Part shown: piece after piece, positions 10,857 through 23,240 of the stretch | Layout: each line of letters starts with the position of its first letter | Position numbering within the stretch: position 1 is the first letter of the stretch | Source of the DNA: Halichondria panicea | Lineage: Eukaryota; Porifera; Demospongiae; Suberitida; Halichondriidae | Direction of reading: 5' to 3' | Length of the DNA stretch: 64,000 nucleotides | Assembly: GCF_963675165.1 (NCBI RefSeq) | Contig: NC_087382.1 | Coordinates: 1,116,001 to 1,180,000 of the forward strand | Translations under genes and position numbers: made by a program | Notes under the pieces: model-generated | The model's input: the letters and a program-made list of their open reading frames with translations, nothing else | The model's database searches: none | Told to the model about the DNA's origin: nothing

Positions 10857-13800
10857 CTGTGTAGACCGCTACAGCTGCTCAAGGATGAATCAAATGCAAG
10901 TAAGAGTTTCTATAGGCTTCTAGTCATGTTTACTTGGATTTTAATTCGTGGATTTGCAAAATAATGCTTCGTTCTCGAGTTATGCCTACTTGGAATGCTA
11001 TTGCAGCCTTTTCAGAAGAGTCCGTAGCAAAACTTGTTCACGAGTGTTACTACTCTACTTAGTAGTTAGCTCTGCATTAGAACGCTAGCTGCAAGAGTGA
11101 GCAGAGAGCTGCATGCAAGGCTCTGCTGACTTGCAGCCATAATTTTAGACTTGAACTTTTGGCATCGATCGTTTTTAACAACAATCATGGTTGATCATTA
11201 CCCACTATTCGGTTGATTGCATCATAGATTGAATAGGGAGAGGGTTGGAAACGGAAGTTACCTCGAATTATATCCGCGCTACGCCGGGGTTTAATCGAGG
11301 CTGTGTATCTAACGTTGGTAAAATCTTGTCTGCTAGATTATACTGCATTTGTACTAAAACTTGCACTTCCAACTGACATTTGAGACCATATGGGACACAG
11401 CACACCGATGAGTTGCACAGTCTCTTAGCTATATTAGAAGCATTCTAGGTACATAAAGATCTCATAGCATGTTTTGTACCTCTAGCTCTCTTCACAAAAG
11501 TCAAAAATGTATTTTTTCTTTTCCAACTGATGCTCACCATTAGGGGGCATGAGAATGACATTTTAGGGGGGCTCTGAATATCTTGTAGTGATCATAATTC
11601 ATGAAATATTGTTTCCCGCGTGTTGAGCAACCGTAACACGGATTGACATCAAAGACTCTCTGGTCCCATGCTGCAAATTCAATGTAAAATGTCACGTGAC
11701 GCTACTTCCGTTTCCAATCCCTCTCCCTATTCAATCTATGATGCAGCCAAGGGCGTATATGCCCTTGATGCAGCAAAATTAAAGATGTTCATCATGATAA
11801 TTATAATCAATGTGTGTATAAAAGCTATAGCTATTAGTAGTTTTATGTTATGTAGCTTTGGCACCTCCACCGAGGCATCAGCACCCGCGGTGCTTTCATT
11901 ATTACAGTAATACACCGCTTCATTTCGTGGAATAAAAACAGGTTTTTCGCAGATTGACCTAGAAATTATATTCCAGTATCGTTGTTTATTTCTGGTACTG
12001 TATACAGTAGGGTATGATCATTTGAACCTCTATCCTTGAAACTAAAATCCGCAAAATTTTTATTATGAGCAATCCGCAAAAATTAGTTCCTCGAAAATAA
12101 AGCGCTAGATCTATAATTATGCAGTTACATAATAATTATTATGCTACTTAACTTCTAACCTATAAAAATGGTATTGCCACTCAACACAAAATTACAATTA
12201 AATTATTTCATTTTTCAAGTGCAAGAATTTTTTTAACCATTATATTTTTACCTGCCGAATGATTTTCGCTAAAATTTCAATCTCTACTACCTCGCCCGAT
12301 TCATGTGCAGATTTATGCATCAAGCTCTCACCTACTGACTTAAATTTTGGCCCCTTCTTTTCCCTATATGGTAACTTAATCTAGCCACACCCAATACCCT
12401 AGTTAAACCCCTCCCCTTTTCCACATAATGGTCGGAAGTGCAGGGGATTCTTGTGTTCTCGGTGATTTCCAAGTATACTCTTGGAACTGCAGGTCGACAC
12501 CTATCAGGACATAATGAGGTAATTGCTACCACATACACCCTCGGCTACTTGCCAAATTACGTCTCGAGGGTGCTGAAACCTTAAAAGTACCAAAACCAAG
12601 ACGTGAACCCCAGTGAAATTCCCCCCTTAAGATTCTCCCCATATATACACGTTTGAGTGAGGGAACGCACCAAAACACGGGCGAAATATTACGCTTTTAA
12701 TTACTCCATGTGTCGATTTTAGAAACTTGTGCGCTCTCTGTGATATTTCTGATGGACGCAGGGCACGCGTTTATGGCAGAATTCCGTGGCCCGGCTATAG
12801 CCAAGCTGAATGTATGCGGTAATTAGGAAGAAGGCGTTTCAGAGAAAGAGCACGATGAACGTAAGATGTCCTTTGGCGAGCTAGTAGCCGAGGGTGCACA
12901 CGCTCCAGGTTTGGTACCAACTTCATCATAATTATGTATTGATCATGTATCTGCAAGACGACACCTATAGGTGTCTTGCAGATCCAGGAGGCTATCAAAA
13001 ACATCAAGGACCCCCTTCACATGCCATTATTTGCAAATGGGAAGTGTTTTACTAGGATATTGGGTGTGGCTGGCCTGGATTAGATTATCAATCGGGAGGT
13101 CAGTGAGGGAAAGCTTGTTGCAGAAATCTGCACGTGAATCGAGGCGAAGTATATAGCAGATATTAGCGAGAATCATTCGGCAGGTAAATGGAAATGAATT
13201 CAACGCTGAGAGTTCAATAAAGGGATTCACAAACAGTCATTCAAATAACTCTTTCTAGTGTCTTTGGCCACATGAGATCCGAGAAGAGGGGTTTAATTGT
13301 TCATCTTAATCTGCCCCAGCGATTCTACCGTATTCTACGTATCGTTTTATCAGTGAAAACCTTTGGAAATGAGCCGAATCAGAAGAAATTTTGACACATT
13401 GCTACCTAAATTTTCCTGGCAAGAATCGTAATGTCATACAATTGCAAGTACCTGTTAATTTTTAGCCACTAGCATGTATGTTTGATGCTCGTAGAAACAC
13501 TGTATTAGCATCACCATGCTCCTGATCTTATACAGTACGTGCTTTGTACAGAACCCATTAAACTCTGCATGTGTGATTTACTTTTTGTATCACAGTGATG
13601 AGTGATGGCGAGATACTTTACCACTTCCCAGTGTCCACCTTTGTAGGCCAGAGAGATTGGAGTGTCACCAGCCTTGTTGACTGTAGCTGCAAACACCAAA
13701 TGAACGAATAACAGTAGTTTAATTTGAGCCGCAATCATGGGTTGTAGGCTCATACTCAATAAACAAGTGCATGCATGGGCTCAGACTAACGAGCTAGTCT

Positions 13801-16635
13801 ATAGGAATGAAAGCTTGAGATCACTATTTCATTTCACCTTTTGGATCGAGGCCCACTGTTTCCACAAGATGCTTGACCCAGCCCAGCCAGCCATAGAATG
13901 CACTCACTGACAGAGTATTCTCACCTTCCCCTGCAGTTAATTGTACTTACATTGTACACTATACAGACATAATTATTATAGAAAAAGTTACTTTCCTTGT
14001 GATAAATCTGGTGTACAACATTGTTTCTCGCAAACAAAAATGTTATACAAACGCTCGTTACTTAACAGGAGCAGTAATTAACTAATTACTGACCTTGCTG
14101 TGTGCACACACTCTCTGCCAACTTGTACTTTCCGATGTTCACTAGAGCTCCCACAACATTCTTCCACTGCACGTCAATATTATTGATTTTGGCTTCGCGG
14201 AGAATTTCAAGTTGCCATTGGTCACATTCCAGCTGACTCAGCTGTTCCAGTGTTGGGTACAAGGACAGAGGATCTACAATGTCATAATAGTTAGTTATAC
14301 AAGGTAACGAGCCACCAAAGAGACCAAGTGTATACCGAAGGGGCCTAGCATACAAATAGTCCCATAAGGCATTGTCATAAACATAATTATACCACACTTA
14401 ATAATTGATCTCATTTGTCAACAGCTGTAGGATACATAGAAAAATACATAGTGATACAGCGCTAGGCTGGGCATACACGATTTCCAAGGTGTTTTTCATT
14501 CATTAGTTCAAGAAAGTAAGGAGCTATGCTTGACGGTACTATATATAAGACTCAACAGCGACGGCAGTGCTCTCCAACAAGATGGCTAAAAGCCTCCGTG
14601 GGTCCATGCAGGGGCGTTTCTAGAACTTGAACCAGCAGTGGCGGAGGTTCTTTGGGTTCAATTGAACCCCCCTTTGATAAAGAAGTGAGTGGGAGGCTCA
14701 AGCAACTAGTTAGCAAGTTATTCCTTTCTTACTAGCTTTCACTTGCACTTCTCACTTACCTTTAGTCCTTGTTAGTCCTGCAAAGCTTTGTCTGTGCAGT
14801 TTCAGTGACTATGAAGGCTAAAAAATCTCCAGTGTAGTGCATGCAGACTACTTATGAAAAGTGATGACCTTTTTTTAAAAAAAATTCGGTGTGTTAATTA
14901 ATGCCATGCTCACTGTTTCGAAGAAGTGACGACCTTTTTAAATTTACAGTCCTTGACCCGCTCAGAGCCCTGGAACCCCCCTTTCAAGAATCCTAAATCC
15001 ACTACTGACCAGGGGGTGCTCAAATTTAAAAAAAAGGTCAGCTGTTTTTTGAGAACCTGTCACGTCAGTGTATAACTTGCCAATGCTGATTATGCATGCT
15101 CAATATATAGGGCGTGGTCATCACGAGCCAATGTACTTTTATTTACGTAAGAGAATTCGAGACTACTGCTCAGTTAGCTAGCTCAGTTAGCTAGCTATAT
15201 AGACCAGTACGGATAGCTAAATTACTCTCATGGTTGTCTGGGAGGCCAGGGGGTGCTCAAGCCGGCCCCCAAAGACCCTCATTAGACATGCCACTGCCAT
15301 GGGCGTGGTTTAGATAGATTTTATAAAGCCCAAAGAAGAGCTTGCAACTGTAGCAAGTGACGTCGAATGCACAACGCTTGGACCAAGGAAAGCTCCGGAG
15401 CATCTGCACATAGGTTGTTGCTTAACTAGCTCTCCGACGGCTGCAAAATCCGGCATAGCTTTGCTCTTTTTGCAGTATGGCTAGGGGTTGCGTGTTTTTG
15501 TATAAACTGTTTATTTGGAACCTGGACAGTGGTTGTCTGCATGGCCTTCTTCTGGGGTGAACATTGCATCGTGCACTGAATCGTTGCTGAATTTTCAATT
15601 ACGTTCCAAACACCTTCAGAGAAATTATAATATGATCGCTAACTGCATGAGACATGTCACTTGTATTGAATGTATGGACTGTGCATGCACGGCACCACAG
15701 GGAAACCATTGATTCTAGAGCTGTATACCAACTATGTAACTCACTAGATACCTATACTGACTACTGCACAACAGCTGCACAACAGCTGATGGCTATAACT
15801 CACCTCTAGGTACAGGCTGGAATCCCTCCACATAGTCAGCCAAGGCACAGTATCCATACTTTCTGGCCCAATCAGCAGCAGTCACTCCATAACTGGTCTT
15901 GATATCTGTATATGGTTGGTTGAACAGGAAGTGATTATGAACTGACAAATAGCAGAAATTAATACCCGCGAAAATATTCACCTTAAGGTAATTTGTTATT
16001 CTTCAAGTCGCCAAGATTAAGCCGCTGTTGTACTAGTATTTCCATAATGAGGATAGCCCTATATAGTACCTACCAGGTCATGAAACATTCTAAAAAGTAT
16101 TTGTAAGTACGTTAAAATAATAGTGGCCACCATAATTTAATATAAGATGCGTATACTTCAGGGGAATGAACACAATGCCTTAATTGCCTTTTCATGGGCA
16201 AATCATTGACATGACACCCATTAAATCTAAGAATGTAGACTGTGAAGCTTTGCTAGCTACAATGGCCGCCACTGCCACACATCTGGACAAAATGACAGAC
16301 ACCTACTGACACAGCTGCACTAACACCCAGGCTCACCTGTGGGACAGTGGTGCTCCAGTAACAGCTTAGCACTGGCCTTCCAGTTGTTGAGACATGCCCA
16401 GTGTAAGGGAGTGTAGCCATCGTCATCTGAAGCTGCTAAAATCGCTCCAAATTTAATGAGTAGTTCTGCACTGCAGAGATGGTTGTGAGCACATGCCGTG
16501 TGTAGTGGAGTGTCTCCACGATGCGCTCTATTGTAGTAGTCACTGTTGGGTGGTGCTCCTCTCTGCAGCAGCTCAAGAACTTTTTGGTTACAGCCATCAT
16601 GACTGGCCTGGTAGAGTTGTCTAGTAAGGTCGTCA
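7731..16635 (-). CDS. ROCO-family gene: ankyrin / death-like / Roc-COR / death domains (5' incomplete)
   Basis: Eight exons on the minus strand, 16635-16337, 15905-15804, 14273-14094, 13930-13838, 13686-13582, 10686-8420, 8370-8302 and 8081-7731, all with GT-AG borders and matching phase (phase 1 at the first five junctions, phase 0 at the last two). Together they give about 1154 residues. Exons 1-2 encode ankyrin repeats (GDTPLHTACAHNH, DGYTPLHWACLNN). Exon 3 looks like a death-fold domain. Exons 4-6 resume ankyrin repeats (DGKTPLDLA). Exon 6 then has a Roc GTPase: P-loop GDSGVGKST, DFAGQ switch, VVGSHAD; followed by COR and a death-domain-like end (ALETWRSETEGTY). Exon 8 adds a further death-fold domain. 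ROCO proteins such as DAPK1 are GTP-regulated scaffolds in cell-death signalling; this one lacks a kinase. The first exon is not identified (exon 1 starts mid-codon). Confidence 0.85.
11215..11752. mobile_element. inverted-repeat MITE (TCCCTCTCCCTATTCAATC arms)
   Basis: Bases 11215-11263 and about 11700-11752 are reverse complements of about 48 bp, with GAATAGGGAGAGGG... in one arm and its complement in the other. A related end occurs at 38588 and 39430 (GGGAGAGGGATGGGAAACG). It sits within the ROCO intron. No TSD defined. Confidence 0.55.
12949..12983. repeat. 35 bp interrupted palindrome
   Basis: ATCTGCAAGACGACACCTA is followed by TAGGTGTCTTGCAGAT: about 16 bp arms with a one to two base bulge and no loop. 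It could extrude a cruciform or hairpin. No element boundaries are visible. Confidence 0.6.
14402..15790. other. ROCO intron with degraded repeat ends
   Basis: It includes fragments with GGAACCCCCCTTTCA, ACCAGGGGGTGCTCAA and GCAGGGGCGTTTCTAG, all resembling ends of CAG/GGATCC elements elsewhere in the window. No complete element and no exon was found. Confidence 0.4.
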
Positions 16636-18245
16636 CTTTATGGGGAGATACAATGATTTCAGTCATTAATTTGGGTGTGCATGTGTGTGATAGAATTTAC
16701 ATCATGAATTAGCCATGAAGTGTCTATTATATTATATAGGCATGCCGACTGATATATATTAATAGCTGCGCGGAATAACCAGTGAGTATAGTGTCATGCA
16801 CTATAGCTAACCTCATTTCAGGGAGTTATTTTCTTCCAATGTAACCTCACTAGCTTATCAAGACTTGATACGATTAGTAGCAGCCACAGCTTTAGACAGT
16901 ATTACAACACTCTCAACTTCAGATCTGCAATTCAGTAATACACAATAGAAAGTGTGTGTTGACTCGAGGGGGAGGATTAGTGACATAATTATAATTATGA
17001 TAATGCCATGCAACTATCATAAATGCTAGACTTGCAGTAAACACATTAATACCTCCATGATTATTTTATGTATAGTGAGTTATACATGCGAGCGACAGGT
17101 ATGAAATCACTTATATATTAGTAAAACCAGTAGGTTTTACATAGGATTGGCAGTGGGTTTGCCCGTGTTTAGCAATATTTCAATTATTTTGACTCATGTT
17201 CAAACTGTTCTATCTCTGCAGGGAAAGGCCACATCAAGGAACTGGCTAGACAGATAGTTTATTTAGCCTTTTCTCTCTTTGTATCTCTCATTTCATAATC
17301 CATGAACATTTTAATGAATGAATATTGTCATTTTAAAAATTGCACTATTTTGACATTTCACCGCTCTTTGTCTGACTGACTAAGTAAGTAAGTGAGTAAG
17401 TAAGTAAGTAAGTTTCTTGCCCAGCATTTGCTCCAAGTACAGCCATCTCCAGGACATTCTGCACAGGGTTTCCAAACGACTACAACCTGGATTACAAAGC
17501 GCTTCTTCAGATTTGCGATTGCTTCCACAAGGCAGATGACCTCTCAGTCTCTATTTCTCTTACCTAGACAATTCCGCCATCTTTGATGACTCAGCAATTG
17601 CCTTGTTGCCAATTAATAATAGATAGGCGTGGCTAATAAACCGTGGTGCCTAAATCAGTGTAGCAGTGCTTTTCCGAGCCTGAGCCAGAGGTGTTGCTTT
17701 TCTTCACACTGTTCAGCTCTAGCTCCCTTTCTCTGACAGGCATGCTATATATATGCACTGGCTAGATACCATGCTCTTGAAATGGCTGTCATTAATTTTA
17801 ATACTGATTCGCAAATTCAACATGCATATCAAGCAATATTACTCATTACTATACTATAATTATTAGTCCAGAGATATTCAAGAAGATATCTGATCAGTCC
17901 TGTCTTCTCTTCTTGAACTTCTGTACTGCCTCTTGACGTTTCACTTATGCATGTCATGATACGTAAACTGTACTGAAAAAGAAAGGGAATCCGACTAGAA
18001 AAACATTTGCAATGTGAAAAATTGCTAGGATTGGCCAGGGGAACCACAAAAAAGTGTGGGAACAAGAAATCAGACGAGAGCATAACTCCAATCCGTTACA
18101 ACGTCATGAACATGTACAATACATTAAATAATAGACTGTGTTCCAGATCCATCTATCAACTTCCATCCACCACATCATTCCATGCAGGTCACCAGTACGG
18201 TCCGTGCATGTTATACTACGCATGGATGGACTGTGTGTATGGATG

Positions 18246-21168
18246 CAGTACGTGGCGGATCCAGGGGGGATCCCAGGGTGCATGCCATGGATCCCCCTTT
18301 CAGACTAAGCTATTGTGGCTTTACTACAGCTACCAGCTAGCTATTTATCAGTATATTGTAGCTATTGTAATTTGATTCAATGATTGTACCTATTGTTCTG
18401 ATGCGTCAACTGCCAAAGGAGTGTTCAGGTTAGCCTAGGTTAGCTAGTTGACTGTTCGTGGCAGAGCTAGCTAGCTCCAGTAGGTATCGCCACTGCACAT
18501 CAACTTCCTGTAAAATTAATTACAATGGGCGGAGTTCATAAATTTGCAATGCCAAAGAACGCTTTCGTTGCCCATGTTTGCTGATGTTCTACAGGAGTTT
18601 GGGCCACAGATGAGACTGAGAAGTAATGGTAAGCTAATAAAGGAGTATTATATAATGTATAACTGAAGTCAAAACAAGAAACCAACTATCCTGCGAGTAA
18701 TAATGTGCTATAGTATTAGGCCAACATTTGAAGATTCATTTATCAACTTTGGTTGGCCCTGGTAGCACTTTGAAAGTTGATACATCGCTGAATTTTGTTT
18801 TATGTGTTGTCTAGTATCTTAAGTACAGACTGTATAAGTTTTGAAGCATAATCCCAGGGAAGCTGGAAATGGCCCCAATGTGAATGACATGTAGTATTCA
18901 TTAAACATAGCTGACATACTATACAAACACATCTTCATTATCATTGTCTGGTCCATTCATGATTTCGTTTGTTTCTTCATCTTCCTCACAGTCTGTCTCA
19001 ACATAGTCATCTTCAGAATTAGAATGGCACTGCTCTGATAATACAAGATTGTGTACATCATCCTCTTCAAGTAGGTGATTACTCTGTGTATTTATACAGT
19101 TTACACACTTACAGCCAGGCCCACACCTTCTTTCCTGTTTGAAACATTTGCATCGTTTGTTTGTGCAACCAGTCTTGCACTTGCACCCGGATAATACATA
19201 TTCCACTCTTTCCTTTGACTTTGTCAGGTTTTCTGGAGAATCCCATTGAATCCCCAGTTCTCCATTTTCTCGCTTCCATCCATGTGTAGTGAGAGCTGAA
19301 ATAGGAATTAACAAGGTGAGCACATGCATAAGTATCAGGGTATAATGTGTGTACCTGGAAGGTCCATGTCATTTTGTGTTGCACTGTTCCACATTTGAAG
19401 TACCCATAAGCATCTCTTCCAGTGTAGCGCCAGAGCTTCGGTAGATGGTAAATTATGGCTTTCTGTATCTGCCCTTAGCCAGATAGTCTTTCTGATTATT
19501 TGTAACCATTCTTCATGGTGTTTAAGTGGGTTAACAATACCAATTGATTGGTACAGAGCAATTGGTGTAGGGTGTTCGAATGCCGATGTGTGTTTCTTAA
19601 AATATGCACAACCCACTAGACGTAAGAATGATAATAGTGCTGAGGAGGTCTCAAGAATTCCCATGCTTCCAATGGGTTGTCCGCCTGTTATAAATGATGC
19701 ATACTGGAAAAAAGTTGTCAGAAAAGTAATTTTTCCCACGCCAGAAAAAAATGAGATGTAGTCACAGCCAGTACTAACATAAATAGATTGGATAACTTGA
19801 GGTCTGTGTAAATCAGTAATGCCACTTAGGTCAGGGTCTTTCGAAAGGGCCTCAGCGAATGCCTTAAGATCAATAAATGTTCCACCTTTTTTGTAACTTT
19901 TACTGAGCTGTACAATTATGTGGTTAGTTGGGATTAGGTGAAGCACTGTCAGACCTATGTGGTAAACGTCTATATCTCTTGAAAATACCAATTTGTTTGT
20001 GCCGGCTGAATGTACACAGTGTAACCATACTCTTAAATCCCCCTCATCTGCATCTGTCCACAATGAAGGGCAAGGAAGCTGGTCATCCTCAACTGTAAAA
20101 CATGCTACTTTTTGTTGCAGCACTTCCTCAATCTCTTCAACTGAGGCAAGTTTTGTGGTTTTACAAAGTTTTTCGTTGCAAATATGTATACTACATTTCA
20201 ACGTCTCCTTGACAATTTTTGGTTTCCATCTCGATTGAAAGTTGGGATTATTACTTATGCTACGTTTTATTTGCTTTGAGCAACTGTAACAAATACAAGC
20301 ACTTTTGTCTATAGACACACTTTCCACTTTTAACAGTAATGAATATTCATTCTCACTCAACTTTTGGACGTGCATGTGTATATTTCTTTACTGTTTACAT
20401 ACAGAGACGACAGGGTCCACAAGAACCTTCGTGGAACGCATTGAGTCTGCCCATATACACTGCTGATGATTCTGTATACTGTGACAAATTTGATGTGTGA
20501 TGTATGGCTTTTAAACATCATTATTATTCATTGCTCATTCTTGTGTGTGTTTACAATTGTGTGTACATAGTATTTTTATGTCATCTTTGTACATCGATAT
20601 CTCGGAAAATATACAACATACATGACTGGAAATTTGCTTAAATAATTGGAAATTTCATACTGTTTCTTTTAGTAGTAATAAGTGTGGGTTACCTTGAGGA
20701 AGCTGGAAATGGCCCCAATTGAAATGACACCAAGTCAATCTTGGCTTCAGACCACACTTTTGAAATTTACAGAGAACTAAATTATCTATCTGCGTGCAAT
20801 TTTCTTGTGGTTATTACATGCATGAGCAGCAACTATGATGATGAAATTCATGTTAATAGGTCAGTGTGTGCATAAGATACAGAGCATAGTATTATGACTT
20901 AGTATACTGAAATTAGTAAATTTCCCGTAAATTTTTTTTCTGTCAATTGCAGATAAATTTGTGTACTATTGCAGTACTTCCGGTGCAGTGGCGATACCAC
21001 TGGCTCTACGCAAGTTTATTATGGGACTTCCCCTGGGATTTTACCTAGTCACGTGTGACCGGAAGTGGGCGTAACCCCAAAAATTTCGCGCTATGCGCGA
21101 CTTTCACTACTCACACTGCGCGCTCGTAGTTTGGAACCCCCCTTTCATATTTCCTGGATCCGCCACTG
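18246..21168 (-). mobile_element. 2.9 kb CAG...CTG DNA transposon relict
   Basis: It begins CAGTACGTGGCGGATCCAGG and ends CCTGGATCCGCCACTG, and is flanked by GGATG at 18241-18245 and 21169-21173. It carries one two-exon minus-strand gene (18919-20375). The 800 bp upstream of that gene have no long reading frame, so any DDE transposase region is missing. It may be an Academ-type or other rare cut-and-paste element. The short 5 bp repeat lies in a locally duplicated stretch (GGATGGACTGTGTGTAT on both sides), so its TSD is less certain than in other copies. Confidence 0.65.
18919..20375 (-). CDS. transposon-encoded protein with nuclease-like block and CXC domain
   Basis: Two exons, 20375-19355 and 19295-18919, with a 59-base GT-AG intron and matching phase, give about 465 residues. 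The N-terminus has a zinc-binding-type CICYSCSKQ...CSIHICNEKLC cluster. The middle has DADEGDLRVWLHC followed by VFSRDIDVYHIGL, resembling the acidic ExD...DTDV pattern of XPG/PIN-like nuclease domains found in Academ transposase proteins. The C-terminus has a tesmin/TSO1-like CXC domain (CKCKTGCTNKRCKCFKQ...CGPGCKC) and an acidic tail. Note that the usual DTD is DID here. Known Academ proteins are much longer; a 5' deletion is likely. The superfamily is inference. Confidence 0.6.
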
Positions 21169-22052
21169 GGATGGACTGTGTGTATACCCATGCTCAACAC
21201 TGCATGTATTAGGAACATCAATTCATCACAAATCATCATGATTATGTGCCCGCACATTCCAAAATGTATGTATAATAAATATATAGGGACTGGTCATCAC
21301 TCCACCAGTAAAAATTGCGTGGCATATTGGCTGGGAAAACATGGGAAAACTACCAGTACATGTGATTGATTTTGTAACGAATTGGAGTTATGCTCTCGTC
21401 TGATTTCTTGTTCCCACGCTTTTTTGTGGTTCCCCTGGCCAATCCTAGCAATTTTTCACATTGCAAATGTTTTTCTAGTCGGATATAATTATAGCCACTT
21501 GTCATCTAAGCCATCGAGATAACTCTAACTATAGACGCATTGACAACCCCCATCATAATTGATTATCTGTACTTAATTAAAGCTTAATAAGCTTATAATT
21601 ATTATACCTGATTCTTGTATATCACCAACTCCAATTATAGATCGACACAACATTCAGGCTGACATGTAGCCCTGAAACTCATCCAGGCAGATAGTAACAA
21701 ACAATACTTACATCATCATGTTCAAGTGACACTACCAAACTTGATTACGTCAGTACACACCCAAGAAAAGATGATGTCATAACTATATTTACAACGAGGT
21801 ACCACTTATAAAGCCAGCCACCCAAAGTTATAAGAATGACAACAATGCACACAACTGCAACCCAACACCAGCTATCAAATTTAACATAGAAACTGTTATT
21901 GCCTTTTGACCAATCACGCTTGAGACAGCAGTTTTGCCGGAATAGCGAGGTGGCTGAAGACTATACTTGCGGTTCTGTCTCGAGGATAATGTCATATCTG
22001 TCGGTGTACTACATTGTAGTATACCATATACGTAGAGAGATTTAGAAACTGA

Positions 22053-22170
22053 ATGGCTAGTCAGAATGAAGCAGAGTTGGTGGATGAGCTAACAGAAGAC
22101 AACATTTGCAGTATCTGCACTAACCTATATACTACTCAACAATGCTGACTGACTGTTGTGCATCACTAAC
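22053..22170 (+). pseudogene. N-terminal fragment of a TRAF/RING-type gene
   Basis: ATG at about 22053 opens MASQNEAELVDELTEDNICSIC, equivalent to the start and first RING cysteines of the 2202 gene, then a TGA stop follows within the RING. The match ends at about 22170, just before CAGGGGCGTAGC, which is the typical end of a CAG-type element. The insertion or deletion at that point has removed the rest of the gene. Confidence 0.6.
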
Positions 22171-22954
22171 CTCAGGGGCGTAGCTTAATGGTTTCCTAGT
22201 TGCCCAGAAACCCCCTTGCTTGCTGAAAAATGGGTGGGGCTGATCATGTGCTGAAGTTAATATTGACCACAAGTAGATTAATATCATATCCACAGTCTGT
22301 ATTTATTGTGCCTATTAGTTACCTTCTGCAATCCAAGATAAGAGACCAAGATCAGCCCAGTTTGTTCCTCTACTTTGATCAAACAATTAGTTTTTAGGAC
22401 ACAGAGCCAAATAGCCGAAATTTGCACCTGCAAAACGTTTCTGCTATAACTATTACACAGTACAAATCAATTAGAAACTTTCTATAATATAAATGTAAAT
22501 AGGAATCATCAATTGAATCAAATACGACATATTAAGCTCTTTCAACATTATACATCGACATGCATGTCTCTTGTCTTCAGTAACAACTATATTATGATAT
22601 TATCCTATGGATACTGAAGATTATCACGAGTGTGTGCCAGTAACTGCACGAGTGCCTGCAAGGCACGAGTGACAGTTACTAGGCACGGACAAAACAATAA
22701 TTATAAGTGTGTAAACTATGTTTTTCTTGTTCTCTCACTGCTGAAAACGTTTTATTCCAAATAAGAATCACTTCCTAGTGTGCAATAACAAGTGTGCAAT
22801 AATACTTCAGGGTGTGCAATATGGAAAAATATCTGCACAGTCGGTGATGAGTCGCTTCCTGTGCAATTTGAATGTAAAACGCTGATGTCAGCACTTATTA
22901 AAAAGCAATAAATAATTATAATACTTTTTATCCTCATAGCTAATTGGTATAATA

Positions 22955-23132
22955 CAGTGGAACCTGTGTTAAGAACCACCTCCGAATAAATGCCAGCTGC
23001 TATATAACGGCCAGGCACCCAGGTCCCAAATGAACAGTTTGTGTATATACAAAACAACCCTCAACAAATGCCACCTCTGTATAAAGGCCAAAACAATGTT
23101 CCCCAAAGGTGTCCGTTATAGAGGGGTTCCAT
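22955..23132. mobile_element. pogo/Tigger-like MITE
   Basis: It starts CAGTGGAACCTGTGTTAAG next to TA and ends TCCGTTATAGAGGGGTTCCA. The CAGTGGAACC-type end is typical of pogo/Tigger-derived elements. About 178 bp, non-coding. Related ends (CAGTGGAACCTCGCTAATCC) occur near 33957 and 62905. Confidence 0.5.
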
Positions 23133-23240
23133 GCATGCACTGTATACTTATACACATGCATGCAGTTGACAGATCAATCAGTTAAAAAGTTCTAATGAAA
23201 TAGCAGCTATACACATGCATGCAGTTCAGCTATATATATA

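Larger units (their letters stand above)
10687..13581. other. 2.9 kb intron of the ROCO gene filled with repeats
   Basis: It contains a short (GT)n tract at about 10828-10856, the inverted-repeat element at 11215-11752 and a palindrome at 12949-12983. No exon with ankyrin-like sequence was seen here, and the phases of the flanking exons match directly. Confidence 0.55.
17118..21483 (-). mobile_element. U1: large repeat unit in reverse orientation, with a 2.9 kb insertion
   Basis: Read on the minus strand the unit starts TCCGACTAGAAAAACATTTG (21483) and ends GTAAAACCTACTGGTTTTAC plus TAAT (about 17118). The first part contains its own inverted repeat of about 120 bp (21365-21483 and 17990-18120). 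Then follows an arm with an (ACTT)n microsatellite and a terminal hairpin. U2 at 23241-24646 is the same unit in forward orientation. The CAG...CTG element at 18246-21168 is inserted in it. The class is uncertain; a Helentron/HINE-like rolling-circle element is possible. Confidence 0.65.
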
